Assembly: GCA_035578175.1 (NCBI GenBank)
Contig: JAQMRL010000008.1
Span: forward strand, 91,624,541 to 91,688,540
DNA length: 64,000 bases
Direction: 5' to 3'
DNA from: Catonia carolina
Lineage: Eukaryota; Arthropoda; Insecta; Hemiptera; Achilidae
Under the pieces are notes generated by a model. The model saw only the letters and a list, made by a program, of their open reading frames with translations. It had not been told where the DNA came from and ran no database searches. This document shows positions 1 through 10,918 of this stretch, piece by piece; within the stretch, counting starts at the first letter, position 1, and each line of letters begins with the position of its first letter. The translations under genes were made by a program, and so were the position numbers.

Positions 1-469
1 GTGTAGTCTGGTTTGTTATCTAATAATTGAAAATTATTCAAGGCCATAACTGAATCTGAACTAATGTTTTTAATGTGTTAAAAATATTGTTTTCTTTTTA
101 TACTACTGAGCGAGATAAATAATTAATTGATCTATAAACTTGTTTGCCAGATAATCGGGGTCAATGACTTGTCTATTTATTAATGTATAAATGTACTTTA
201 ATAGTGCAATAAACATTGTTCTTTTAAAGTGTTTAAACGTTTTTACCGTCTCAGAGTCTGCGAGTAAACGCCAGACGGTACAAAGCATTAAACTCCCGTA
301 CACACGGTTTTTCGGGGTGAGTGGATGCGGAAATCTGAAATTTGCACGTGCGGTAAAGGCGTATTGAATGATCTTTTTGAGGTGTACTGTTATGATCGTG
401 ACAGTTACTCATCAAATATTTTAATACCAGGTAGGCTAAATGGTGTTACTGGTAAAATTTATTTGTTAT
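1..469. other. No gene seen
   Basis: AT-rich sequence. I find no exon, TIR or repeat shared with the rest of the window. The short reverse-strand open frame here (66 codons) has no recognisable motif. Confidence 0.5.
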
Positions 470-785
470 TTAGGTCATCAGCCGAAAGGCTGGTTTGAAC
501 CTGTAGAGGTTTCACTAAGTAAAACGAGGAGTGAGGTGGTTTACCATTGCCTTCCTCACTGAGTGGAAAAGTACGTTTATCAGCATGCCGAGCCCTCTGA
601 AAAGCACATATTTTCCACTCTGCTAATGACACCTTCACTTTATTCACCACAGGGTCTGGCTGTATAATTAAATTCATTACTTTCAGAGGAGATAACTCTG
701 ATTAGTGTCTTTTACACCTCTACCTCTTCTGTTCTTAAATGATTCAGAAATTTAATTGGCTGACCATATGATAAGAAACAGAACT
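470..785 (-). repeat. Dispersed repeat R2, reverse copy
   Basis: Copy of a ~400-bp repeat found at least eight times in the window. Diagnostic blocks are GTCATCAGCC, the GGTTCAAACCAGCC block (here reversed), AAGAACAGAAGAGGTAG and CATGGTCAGCCAATTA. Open frames inside it recur in other copies only because the repeat is conserved, and they are not genes. Superfamily unknown; the B-box-like GGTTCAAACC suggests a SINE-type origin, but no A box is clear. Confidence 0.75.
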
Positions 786-1267
786 ATTTATTTTAGCCGT
801 GCAACGAACAGATTGAGTATAATAATTTGACCCTAACCACTGTATATGTGTATATAAATAATCTTACACCTAATATTTAAGAAATATAAACATTTCTTGG
901 GTGTTATCTGTAACAAAATAATAACAAGAAGTAACAATCAAAAAGAGCCGAATCCTAAATGATACACTCCCAATCCACCCCTCCCATGCTAGTTACACAA
1001 CAATACACCTTTTCATACAATAAAACTATGTCATCCTAAACATTTTCAATTTACCACGAACTACTATATGCATAAGGAAATTGCAGTGCAAACGTTCCAA
1101 GCGTCAACTTCGGTGAAGAAGCATTACCCCCACGATTGTAGTATTTCGCAGTAGAGACTCGGCAACAGAATGTTTGATAGTGGGGATTTTCCCCAACTTC
1201 CTGACGCATGCGCACTGGGACTGCAACATCCTTCCGGTACACTATACTATTATAATTGTCACAGTAT
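786..1267. other. No gene seen
   Basis: AT-rich unique-looking sequence between R2 and a SINE. No exon-like open frame with splice signals was recognised. Confidence 0.45.
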
Positions 1268-1440
1268 AGCACTGGCCGCCTCCGTGTCCCAGTAGTTAGA
1301 GCACTAGACTGCAATGCGGAAAGTTCCGGGTTCGATTCCAGATTGGTGTCTTGAACTTACTACACGTTAAAAGCTTTCGATTCTAAGTTGTAACCAATAG
1401 TAATCGCTTATATTATAAACAGTTTATGCAACTTTAAAAG
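1268..1440 (+). mobile_element. SINE-3, tRNA-headed
   Basis: A tRNA-like head with an A-box-like TAGTTAGAGCACTAG and a B box GGGTTCGATTCC is followed by a body ending in GTAACCAATAGTAATCGC. The same head-body pattern recurs near 18.9, 43.0 and 44.6-44.9 kb. The body, and the lack of a convincing acceptor stem, argue against a functional tRNA gene. Confidence 0.65.
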
Positions 1441-1496
1441 TAAAACCAAAAAAATCTGCTTGAACGATTAACGAAAAAATTATAAGAAAAATACTA

Positions 1497-2812
1497 CGCG
1501 GTATTTACTGTCGATTTCTTTATTATAGACAACCGAGTTTGGAGCCTTATTTCTTCAAAACCGCTTGATCAATATTAACGTTGTATATACCAAAATTTAG
1601 TTAATTTCAATCTGCGTCGTTTCATGTTAGTTTCATACTTTTAGCGTTTATTATTATTCCGATATCAGGATGAGAAGAAAGAAAGAGCCGGGTTTTTTGT
1701 TGCTACAACACATTGAATGCATTTAGAGGCTTATAACTCTAATAACACCGCTCGACCGATTTATTTGGGATTTCGCCGGAATATAAACCTGCATCTTTTT
1801 ATTGTACGTACAAAATTTCAAATTTTTAGCATATTGAATTTTGAGTTATTAGTAAAATTTTGAACCCCTGTTAACTCTGTAACCGCTCATTAATTCGGCA
1901 ATTTCAAAAAACCATTGTATTCAGTATAAAAAAATTAATACAAATTCATTAATATTATGGACCAGCGATTGACCAGTTATTCGGTAGAATTTTTTAAACT
2001 TTTAAATAATGGTTGATGCTGCGGGGGATGGAAGAAGCTTAACCATGTTGCCACGTCTTTTAATCGGTTGTGTTCTTTTCTCTTTCTGCTGAAGTCGCCT
2101 TCCGACGTAACATACAACAAGTAGTTTAGTTGACAATTGTAAGTAAATGATGAATGGGTATTAACCCATTGCATTGTTATGTTTTTTATGCGTATACTGG
2201 AAGAACAGGTCCTAGGTATGCTAATAAAAATAGGTAGTAGACCTACTGATTTACAACTCGGCAACATGGTTAGGGTTGCAACCCCCGGAGCAGCTACCAT
2301 TGTTTAAATATTTAAAAAATTCTACCGAATAACTGATCAATCGCTGTTCCATAATATTAATGAATTTATATTATTTTTTTTTACTGAATACAATGTTTTT
2401 TTGAAATTGCCTAATTAATGAGGGGTTACGGAGTTAACAGGGGTTTAGAATTTTACTAATAACTCAAAATTTAAATATGCTAAAAATCTGAAATTTCGTA
2501 CGTACAATAACAACATATAGGTTTATATTCCGGCGAAATCTCAAATAAATCGGTCTAGCAATGTCTGAGTTATACGCCTCTAAATGCATCCAATGTGTTG
2601 CAGCAACAAGAAAACCGGCTCTTTTTTTCTTCTCATCTTGATATCGGAATATTAATAAACGCAAAAATATGAAATTGACATGTAACAACGCAGATTGAAA
2701 TCAGCTAAATTTTGGTGTATAGTACGTTAAAATTGAACAAGTGGTTTTGAAGAAATAAGGCTCCAAACTCGGGTATCTATAGTAAAGAAAACGACAGTAG
2801 GTATATTGTTTT
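1497..2812. mobile_element. 1.3-kb foldback element with ~550-bp arms
   Basis: Left arm ~1497-2077 and right arm ~2246-2812 are reverse complements with scattered substitutions and small indels. The outer ends pair at ACTGTCG/CGACAGT and the arms continue through GGAGCC, AGAGCCGG, CCGGAATATAAACCT and ACCAGCGATTGA to an inner AACCATGTTGCC/GGCAACATGG pair, leaving ~170 bp of spacer. No transposase was recognised. Arm divergence indicates an old element. Superfamily unassigned. Confidence 0.85.
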
Positions 2813-3352
2813 GCAAAGAAAGAACGTTGTATTTAATCGACTATATTTCCTTATTAGTAAAATTGACTAAAAATACGACCCTACACAAAAATTATTATGA
2901 ATAAAATGAAAATATAATTATCGCGTGATAATGATGATGATGATAAAAAACTTAGTCATTATTTTTTATAATACTTATGACGTGAATAAATAATTAAGTT
3001 TTGTTTGGAATATTATTTTCGTCTTTTAGCGTTGATTAAACATTACCTTGTTTTTTTTTATTTAACTAAATATTTTTTTCTATTTATTTTTTTCTAATTT
3101 ACGTAGTATTTCTGTTGGTTTTTGCGGTAATAAGAAAAATTGGTATTATATTCACCAAGTTGTAAGTTATTATCAGGCTCATTAATTTATACGCCAATTA
3201 ATAGGACGGAATTAAACAGACGGGGAAAACTGGTTGTATTGTTCTGTATACGTATGATATGTGTGAATAATAAGTGGCGGAAAGCCGTAATATTTTTATA
3301 GTTTTCTCCCGATTTTGTTGTTATATTCTTTTATCGATCTGCTAGTTACGGG
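2813..3352. other. No gene seen
   Basis: AT-rich DNA with short T runs and a small GATGAT microsatellite-like patch near 2930. Nothing else supportable. Confidence 0.45.
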
Positions 3353-3756
3353 GGTACAAAAAATAGTTCTGTTTCTTTTCACATGGTCAGCCAATTATAT
3401 GACTGAAGCATTTAAGAACAGAAGAGGTAGAGATGTAAAAAACACTAATCAGAGTCAGCTCCTCTGAGAGTAATGAATTTTAGGGTCTTTTCCGTTTTCT
3501 GTATGCCACTATCAAATCCGAATTCCCTGAAGGGTTACACAATTCTGTCACTCCTGCGTCTAGCGTGCCAATCTGACTGGCAAAATTACTGCGTAAAGTC
3601 AACCACTCCGATTTCACAGTTAATTACTACAAAGTCGGCATAGACAGTATGAATGATATTTGTACGTTACTTAATAATATTCGGACGGAGGATGATGCTG
3701 CAGAGTTCCTTTAAGAAAGGGAGTCATTGCATAATCTCAGATGATGTGACAGCCAA

Positions 3757-3830
3757 AAAAGTCCGTATGAAACACTCAAGACTTTCTCTTCCCAATGTAA
3801 ATAATTAAAAATATAACGTAAGACTGAGTT
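3757..3830 (+). repeat. R1 5'-end fragment
   Basis: Diverged match to the start of repeat R1: GAAACACTCA, then ACTTTCTCTT, then CAATGTAAATAATT in the same order and spacing as full copies (for example 13763 onward). Truncated after ~75 bp. Confidence 0.5.
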
Positions 3831-3858
3831 TATTGGCAATAGAATCAATATTGAAACA

Positions 3859-4635
3859 TTGAACACAAAATATGGTATAATTAACAGAAAGCCACACTTC
3901 AAATATCTAGGTGAATTTATAGAGCCCACAGGAGCAGAGGAGATATCACAGGTTAACAGGCTACAAAAGACCAAAAGAGCACTGTGGATGATACAGAACT
4001 TATATAACAAGAAGTCGATGTCAAGAAACACCAAGATCCGCCACTACAACACAGTTATCAAACCCGCTTTCCTGTATGCAAGTGAGACACTAACATTAAA
4101 TAAGAAACACGAGCTGGAAGACATAAAAAAAGAAGAAAGGAAAATAATCCGAAAGATCCTTGGTGCTAGGCAAACGGAAAACGGGTTCAGATTACAACCA
4201 AACCAGACCGTAGAAAAGTTCTCAAATGTAGAAGCTGACATTAGAAAGAGACGTATGAAATTCTTTGGACACATACAGCGGTTACCAGAAAACAGGCTAA
4301 CAAGAAAAATATTGGAGTATACAACGTCTCTCAAAAAAATGCCGCCGTGGATAAGTGAAATCTATAAGGATCTCAGGAAAGCGAAAATAACAGAACAAGA
4401 CATCGCAGATAGGAACATATTTAGGAACAAGGTGGACAGATGGGAGATAGAGCCAGAGCAGCCAAAGCAGAAGCAGCACAGGCCAAAGTGGTCAGAAGAA
4501 AGGAAACAGGCTTTCTCAAAACGGATGCGAGAGTACTGGGTGGACAAAAAGAACAACAAGAAAAAAAATGATTCAGTTTGCTTATCGCCTTCCTTTAAGG
4601 GAGAATACGCTAATAATAATAATAATATAATGTAA
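3859..4635 (+). pseudogene. RTE-type non-LTR retrotransposon fragment (C-terminal ORF2 region)
   Basis: An open stretch of 258 codons matches the region downstream of the reverse transcriptase core in RTE-type elements, often annotated as craniofacial-development-protein-2-like. Recognisable blocks in order are FKYLGEFIEP, a TKRALWMIQNLYNKKS segment, TVIKPAFLYASETLTLN, KEERKIIRKILG, the RKRRMKFFGHIQRLP box and PPWISEIYKDLRKA. The YADD core and endonuclease are absent, so it is a 5'-truncated insertion. The last frame residues and following bases are a (TAA)n-like tail, typical of the 3' ends of such elements. It lies inside the 54-bp-TIR element. Although open, it lacks its catalytic parts and is not a functional gene. 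Confidence 0.75.
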
Positions 4636-5278
4636 ATAATTAGAATAAGTTAAAGTAACCTGTAAATAAAAAATATAAAATTAGAAAAAACTCAAAACAA
4701 ATAAATAAAACAACAGAATGCGTAACATAGTATTTTTTACTATAGGCCTAAACGGGGACTGGAAAGGACGTATGTACGCGTGCGTGTGTCTGTCTCAGTT
4801 TGAGTTTCAGTTAGGCAGTGAGTGGGAGAAATTAACACTTGTGCAACCCTTCAGGGAATTCGGATTTGATAGTGGCATACACAAAACGGAAAAGACCCGA
4901 ATTCATTATACAGTCAGACTTGTGGTGAACGAAGCAAGGTGTCATTTGCAGGGTGAAAAGCAGATGCTTTTCAGAGGGCCTGGCATGCTGATAAGCATAC
5001 TTTTCCACTCAGTGAGGAAGGCATTGGAACCACCTTGCTCCTTGTTTTACTTGGTAAAACCTCTACAGGTTCAAACCAGCCTTTCAGCTGATGACCTAAA
5101 TACATTATTTAATAATTTCGGTTTACGTAAAGTAACCCCATGACCCAATGAGATGAGGATGATATGTATGATGTGTAAATGAGGTGTAGTCTTGTAGAGA
5201 TCCAGGCCGACCATTCCTGAGAGAGTATGGTTAATTGAACCCGAACCATCAGAGTACACCGGTAACCACTGTCTAGTA

Positions 5279-5878
5279 ACGGGTGTTTTTTTTAGAGGTA
5301 TAGAACTTTAAGTTGGCAGTACTGATTTCCATGGCGGCCATTTTGAAAACTGTTTTGTAATTTATGTTCAGTTTGGTTTGCCATTTTATAATGAATAGAC
5401 TGACGCCTGAACAACGCTTGCCAATTGTGCATATTTATTTTGAAAATCATGGTTCGGTTCGTGAAACTTATCGCGCACTACGTCCGTTTTATGATCGACA
5501 TAATCGTCCATCAGAGCGAATAATTCGCTCAACAATGAAACGTTTTCGGTCAACATTTACTCTGAATGACAACACACATCCTTTGAGACGTCATACAGTG
5601 CGTACTGAAGAAGCTATTGCTGCTGTAGAGCGTAGCATTGAGGAAGACCCGAATGAGTTCATCCATATACGGCCCCAAATGCTGCAAAAAGTGGTCACAA
5701 ATTGGACGTCTCGATTGGACCACGTCCGAGCCAGCCGCGGCGGCCACATGCCGGAAATTATTTAAAAATAAAAATGGCAAATAATTATCTTTAAAATAAA
5801 ACCAATTCCACGTCAATTGTTCAATTATTCTGTGTTTTATTTCATTTTAAAGTTCTATACCTCTAAAAAAACACAATT
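5279..5878 (+). mobile_element. Internally deleted Tc1/mariner DD41D-type element
   Basis: TIRs of ~27 bp (GTGTTTTTTTAGAGGTATAG at the left, its complement at the right) are flanked by TA on both sides and sit within SINE-1. The interior encodes only the two ends of a DD41D-type transposase (see 5364-5765). About 600 bp long, so non-autonomous. Confidence 0.85.
5364..5765 (+). pseudogene. DD41D-type transposase deletion product (N-terminus joined to C-terminus)
   Basis: The first ~95 residues match the N-terminal DNA-binding part of the mariner-related transposases that begin with a LTPEQR motif and continue IYFENHGSV and RPFYDRHNRPSE. From about residue 105 the frame jumps to the family's C-terminal tail (TSRLDHVRASRGGH). 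The whole catalytic domain, with both central Asp residues of the DD41D triad, is missing, so it cannot transpose. The frame is nevertheless open across the junction. The start is uncertain: MNRLTPEQR at about residue 10 is the more natural initiation point. A bound-but-inactive repressor is conceivable, but is inference. Confidence 0.75.
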
Positions 5879-6373
5879 TATTTAAATCTGTATAAAAGTA
5901 ACTACCTTTACTAGGATTTAACCAGGAAGCTTCGTCTCCGAAAATCAGCTGTTAAACAGCTGATTCGTGGCGACGACTTTTACCTCTAGACCAACCCGGT
6001 GGGTGGAGGTAAAATAAAAACATTAATAAATAAAATCAAGACCTACAAAGAAAACAGATTTTTTCTTTATGATAAGCAGTAGTGGATATTCTCATCTTAT
6101 AGAGGTTACCTTTTTATTCTAACCTTGAATCTATCTCGCAGGCGTTCGTTGAGAGACGAAATTGTACATTGTCTCAGTTTAATGGATAGTAATTAATTTT
6201 TTTATCTATTCGTGGTTGATTCTCAGCATTATTTGTTTGTCTCTTCGTGTTTCTCATAGAAGTGTGAAATAACCATATATTACGTATAATAGGTTTCAAA
6301 TTAATTCTATTAAAACCTTGTGAATGTTAGTGCTGATTAGGATTTTTAATTATTTATTGACGTAAATTGTTAT

Positions 6374-6441
6374 TACAGTAAACTCTCAATTTACCGCGTT
6401 AATGAATGGCGTGCTATTCGCGGATAATCCGCTCATACTGT
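6374..6441. repeat. Short pogo-like TIR pair
   Basis: ACAGTAAACTC at the left and CATACTGTAA at the right enclose ~66 bp with an internal CGCGGATAATCCG-type motif, the pattern of heavily deleted pogo/Tigger MITEs flanked by TA. Very short, so tentative. Confidence 0.4.
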
Positions 6442-6469
6442 AAAATAAGTCGCTATGAAAAGATTTGAC

Positions 6470-6625
6470 CTTCATAACAAACCTGCAATTGACTTCTTCG
6501 CTTTCTTCCTTATCTTCAACCGCTCTTTCATACGGAAAAGTTCTGTGCTTTATAAAAATAAACCTATAATTGACTTCTTCGCTGTTTTTATCATCTTCAG
6601 GCGCCCATATCGTTCTATTAAGGGG
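6470..6625. repeat. ~80-bp tandem duplication
   Basis: Two diverged copies of a unit containing ATTGACTTCTTCGCT lie head to tail, starting near 6486 and 6568. Both strands are partly open, but no domain is seen. Confidence 0.6.
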
Positions 6626-6825
6626 ACACGGAATCTCCACCATGTTAACATAAGTAACATTTCTCAGAAACTATGAAACCAATCTCTTTCAAATGTTTAC
6701 AGTAGCTGAGTTTTTCATGTTTAAATTTAGATAGAACAGAAAATGAAAAACAACTTTTTTGTTCTGCTGTCAAAAATGACAAAATATTTACAAAAAATAT
6801 TTACTATTTTAAATACCTACCAGGC

Positions 6826-7095
6826 CTTCGGGCCAGCCCAATCATTCAGCTGGTAGAAAGTCGATATTATTTGTTGAGTAACACCGGTTGGGCAAGCGAC
6901 TTTGAATGGTGATCAGCTGACATTCATTCGCGAACAAACTCTACTTGGGGTCAAACAACACATCTTATGGTGGGTTTATGCTGGGAGTTTGAACAGGGAG
7001 TTCAAACTCATGCCTAATTCACGTCAAATAATACAACAAAGCAGCGATCAAATTGGGTAGTTGTTGATAATGTGCAGTTCCCGATAACAAATAAA
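6826..7095 (+). repeat. Dispersed repeat R3
   Basis: Matches 13528-13755 through CGGGCCAGCCCAATCA, CAGCTGGTAGAAAGTCG, AGTAACACCGGTTGG, GGTGACCAGCTGAC and CAGCGATCAAATTGGGTAG. It contains an internal inverted repeat (CAGCTGGTAGAAAGTCG against CGACTT...ACCAGCTG), so it could fold. Family unknown. Confidence 0.7.
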
Positions 7096-7684
7096 AAAAT
7101 AATACCTACCTAATTCTGAAATTTTTAACGTAAAAACACCTCAGCATATGTAAAGATGTCTATTAAAATTATTCTAAAAAATTTAAAGAAATTGGTTCTG
7201 TAGCTTTGAAGAAAATGTTCCTTTGCATTTAACATAACTTTCAGTAAACGGCAAAAATCCAAATCTATCTCAATCAGAAATTACTTAGTCAGCTGTAACA
7301 TAGTCGACAATAAGAAATGGCTAGTTGAGTTTTTTACGTTTTTTAAATTTTGCATTGTACAAGCATTAAAAAGAAAGGGTTAATAAAGATTTGCTCTGAT
7401 TTGTTAAAATTAAACTCAAATTAAGTCAAATTGATCAGTGAATTAACTCTTAGTGACGGTTAAGGAAGATAACACTAACATCCTAGATAGGCCATTTTCA
7501 CTGTGTTCCCGAGTTTGACGGGCTGTAACTTCAAAATGGTAAGAGAACGGTTTTCACCAGTGGATTTTTCGCGAAATTCTACATGGAAATGATGTGTCAC
7601 ATGACCACCTTCGTATTCAAAAAAAGTTGCATTCAGGATGCCGGAAAAAATGTACGAACATGATTTTCAGTAGTTTTTATTCAC
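7096..7684. other. No gene seen
   Basis: Between R3 and R2. AT-rich, with no exon or TIR recognised. Confidence 0.4.
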
Positions 7685-8115
7685 ATTCATAAGATAATAT
7701 TCTGCCCATAACAGACAGGTGGAGTGTCAAATTATTTACACTCAATCTGTTTGTTGCAGGGCTAAAATAAATAGTTCTGTTTCTTATCACATGGTCAGCC
7801 AATTAAATGACTGAATCATTTAAGAACAGAAGAGGTAGAGGTGTAAAAGACACTAATCAGAGTTACCTCCTCTGAAAGTAATGAATTTCATTATACAGCC
7901 AGACCCTGTGATGAATGAAATGAAGGTGTCATTTACAGAGCGGAAAATATGTGCTTTTCAGAGGGCCCGGCATGCTGATAAGCATACTTTTCTACTCAGT
8001 GAGGAAGGCAATGGTAAACCACCTCACTCCTCGTTTTACTTAGTAAAACCTCTACAGGTTCAAACCAGCCTTTTGGCTGATGACCTAAACAACAAGATAA
8101 TATTGTGTTTTGAAG
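7685..8115 (+). repeat. R2, near-complete forward copy
   Basis: The best uninterrupted copy: GACAGGTGGAGTG, AAATAGTTCTGTTTCTTATC, AGAACAGAAGAGGTAGAGG, CAGCCAGACCCTGTG, CTTTTCAGAGGGCC, AAAACCTCTACAGGTTCAAACC, GCTGATGACCTAAAC. An 80-codon frame inside it is shared with the copy at 470-785 and is not a gene. Confidence 0.8.
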
Positions 8116-8356
8116 AATAACATCTCTAGTTTGCGAAATATTTCGCCGGGCTCGGACTTTTGGGACACCCGGTACACTTTTAAGAAATGCTGGACGCCTT
8201 TCGATACTCAAATTAAAATCTTTCCCCCAAATTAACATTCGTAAAGTCGCCCATTCCTTTGTGGAAGGTGAAGTTATGAAAATGTAGGATGACAGTTACT
8301 GAAAGTTGAAGAATAATAATTTAAGGGGGGAGTCTACCCAGTTTTATCACTAAAAA

Positions 8357-9286
8357 TCTGGTGTGGAACACTCACATAACTTTCTCTTGCCAGTGCAAAT
8401 AATTTAAACAATAACATTAGTAATAAAACATTAGAAATAAATAAAAAACTAACCTCAAAAACATAACCTTATTTTAATCATGAGTGAAAGATGCAAAATG
8501 AAAATCGCCGTGTTTGGCTTCAAAATACGGAAAATCATTCTTTCACGCTAAACTAGGCTCTGTAAAGAAAAATGCTCTAAATAAAAGTTGTAGATCTTTT
8601 AATTTCCTATAAATATGATTATATATACTTTTGTCGTAAAGTGCATGCAAAGGCCGAAATCTTAAAAAAATTGATTTTTCACACGTTTTCGTGAAAAAAA
8701 ACAGAAAATCGCTAATTACCGCTAAACTAAGCGTTTTACAAAAAAATGTTTGAAATAAAAGTTGTAGAATTTTACATTCTCTACAACTTTTATTATATAA
8801 CGTTTTGCGCTAAAATGCATATTAAAGCCGCAATCTTAAAAAGAAAATGTTTTTACGTGAAAACAGCCTTACCCAGAATTTCAGCAAACATGGCGCTTAC
8901 CCTATCTTGTAGAGAATAAAAAGTTTAGTAAATGAGGCGATTTTTAGAAAAATCGTAGGACCAGTTTTTGAGAAAATCGCAAAAAAGTGAAAAATTACAC
9001 GAATAAACTACTTCCGGTTGACCGATTTTGATGAAAATGTTCGTGTCAGGTCCGGTAGTGGTATGTAACTTAAGTTTTAAGTTTCAAGTCCGTACGATGT
9101 TCCGTTCTTGAGATATTTTGTATACACACACACACACACACAGACACACACAGACCAATCGCTAAAAACATGTTTTTTGGGTTCAGGGGGTCTGAAAACG
9201 TATAGATCCGGTGAAAACTCGATTTCGAAAAATCGACATGAAAACAATACTTTCCTTCCTATATATTCATATAGGCAAGAGAAAGT
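8357..9286 (+). mobile_element. R1 copy A (Helentron/HINE-like)
   Basis: Defines the R1 layout. A 5' TC is followed by a GTGTG/CACAC-type hairpin and a 13-bp subterminal repeat ACTTTCTCTTGCC. An AT-rich body follows with inverted AATAAAAGTTGTAGA/TCTACAACTTTTATT arms, then a (CA)n tract. Near the 3' end is a CCTATA-loop-TATAGG hairpin, and the element closes with GGCAAGAGAAAGT. No coding capacity is convincing. Copy A is inverted relative to copy B, 280 bp away. Confidence 0.8.
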
Positions 9287-9566
9287 AAAAATTAATAAAT
9301 AATCAAAAATTTTTTTTTGTTGATTATAAAACTTCAGAATTTCCTTAATATATATATTCCTTATATATATTTATATATTTTGTTTTTATGTACGATAACT
9401 AGAAACTTGTATACCATTATTTTACATAATCGGTGTAAGTGTAAGTGTAATAAAATTGTAATTGAAACTTTACATTCAATTTTCTCAGCATTTAGTATTT
9501 CAGGTTTTCTTCATGATAAAAGTCCTTTATAACTTTCTTTATATAAATGCTATCTTGATGATTTTT

Positions 9567-10485
9567 ACTTTCTCTTGCCTATATGAATGTATAGGAAGGA
9601 AAGTATTGTTTTCATGTCGATTTTTCGAAATCGAGTTTTCACCGGATCTATACGTTTTCAGACCCCCTGAACCCAAAAAACATGTTTTTAGCGATTGGTC
9701 TGTGTGTGAACAGAATATCTCAAGAACGGAACATCGTACGAACTTGAAACTGGAAACTTAAGTTACATACCACTACCGGACCCGACACGAACATTTTCAT
9801 CAAAATCGGTCAACCGGAAGTAGTAGTTTATTCGTATAATTTTTCTCCTTTTTTGCGATTTTCTCAAAAACTGGTCCTACGATTTTTTTAAAAATCGCCT
9901 CATTTACTCAATTTTTTATTCTCTACAAGATAGGGTAGGCGCCATGTTTGCTGAAATTCTGCGTGAGGCTGTTTTTACGTTAAAACATTTTATTTTTAAG
10001 ATTGCGGCTTTAATATGCATTTTAGCGCAAAACGTTATATAATAAAAGTTGTAGAGAATGTAAAATTCTACAACTTTTATTTCAAACATTTTTTTGTATA
10101 ACGCTTAGTTTAGCGGTAATTTGCGATTTTCTGTTTTTTTCTCACGAAAACGTGAGAAAAATCGATTTTTTTAACATTTCGGTCTTAGTATGCATTTTAC
10201 GACAAAAGTGTGTATAATTAAATTTATAGAAAATTAAAAGATCTACAACTTTTGTTTAGAGCATTTTTCTCTACAGAGCCTAGTTTAGCGTGAAAGCGTG
10301 ATTTTCCGTATTTTTAAGCCAAACTGAGTTCGATTGTCATTTTGCGTCATTCACTCATGATTAAAATAAGGTTATGTTTTTGAGGTTAGTTTTTTGTTTA
10401 TTTCTAATATTTTATTAATAATGTTAGGTTTATTATTAATTATTTGCATTGGCAAGAGAAAGTTGTGTGAGTGTTTCACACCAGA
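9567..10485 (-). mobile_element. R1 copy B
   Basis: Complete reverse-strand copy from ACTTTCTCTTGCC (complement of the 3' end) to CACACCAGA (complement of the 5' TCTGGTGTG). The internal microsatellite is short here (GTGTGTG). Forms a large stem-loop with copy A. Confidence 0.8.
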
Positions 10486-10918
10486 TTTTTTCCACTGTAT
10501 TCAGAATTTATTGCTCTTTTATTTGTAGGTTGGCCATGTTGATACTTATTATAGGAGATTTTAAAAAATAAAAAAATAATAACCTTATCTATATTTTTGG
10601 GGGAAAATATTTAAAAAAAATAATTTTCTCTCCATTGTAAAGTTAAATGTATAAATAGAACCTTCAAAAAATGAGCATATTTTTCTGATTATTTTGACAT
10701 AAAAACCAGGTCTATACCTCTAAAATTAACTAAGTTATAAACAAATAACGAAGATATAATTTTCCCCCTTCCGCCCCTTATGTTTGGGGTTGTAGTGAAC
10801 AACATTAAAATTTTTTATGAAAAAATTAAAAATTTAATGTTTATTCACTTGCATAACAAACAGATTACTTATCTAAAAAGAATAAAAAAAACTTTTTTTG
10901 AGTAGACTCCTCCCTTAA

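Larger units (their letters stand above)
3482..4898. mobile_element. DNA element with ~54-bp TIRs inside R2
   Basis: The ends are inverted repeats of about 54 bp: 3482-3536 begins GGGTCTTTTCCGTTTT and 4842-4898 ends AAAACGGAAAAGACCC. Target duplication appears to be GAATT. No transposase was recognised. The interior holds an R1-like scrap (3757-3830) and an RTE-type retrotransposon fragment (3859-4635). Superfamily unassigned; long TIRs would fit a MULE- or hAT-like element. Confidence 0.75.
3353..5099 (+). repeat. R2 copy split by a TIR element
   Basis: The 5' half of R2 (about 3353-3480, ending TAATGAATTT) and the 3' half (about 4899-5099, starting GAATTCATTATACAG) are adjacent in uninterrupted copies such as 7685-8115. 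The intervening ~1.4 kb is therefore an insertion, and GAATT is present on both sides as a likely target duplication. Confidence 0.8.
5120..6010 (-). mobile_element. SINE-1, tRNA-headed, split by a DD41D element
   Basis: Read on the minus strand, the head starts CCCACCGGGTTGGTCTAGAGG (A box TGGTCTAGAGG) with a B-box-like GGTTAAATCC. Between them is a palindromic arm, AATCAGCTG/CAGCTGATT. The body (5120-5278) is separated from the head (5881-6010) by an insertion with TA target duplication. The uninterrupted copy at 24905-25217 shows the original order. Confidence 0.85.
8321..10918. mobile_element. 2.6-kb unit bounded by TTAAGGG-type inverted ends
   Basis: TTAAGGGGGGAGTCTAC at 8321-8337 is matched in inverse orientation by GTAGACTCCTCCCTTAA at 10902-10918. 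Between them lie an inverted pair of R1 copies and ~400 bp of AT-rich DNA. TTAA at the outer edges is compatible with a piggyBac-type target, but the termini differ from the other TTAA elements in the window. Confidence 0.55.

Noticed and set aside
459..677. Recurrent frame containing SSFYLVKPLQVQTSL
   Set aside because: Belongs to repeat R2; the same words occur in every copy whatever its location, with frame breaks between blocks.
1268..1345. Functional tRNA genes at several B-box sites (1.3, 12.3, 28.0, 40.1, 44.7 kb)
   Set aside because: Internal promoter boxes are present, but acceptor stems do not pair and each is followed by a shared SINE body and A-rich tail.
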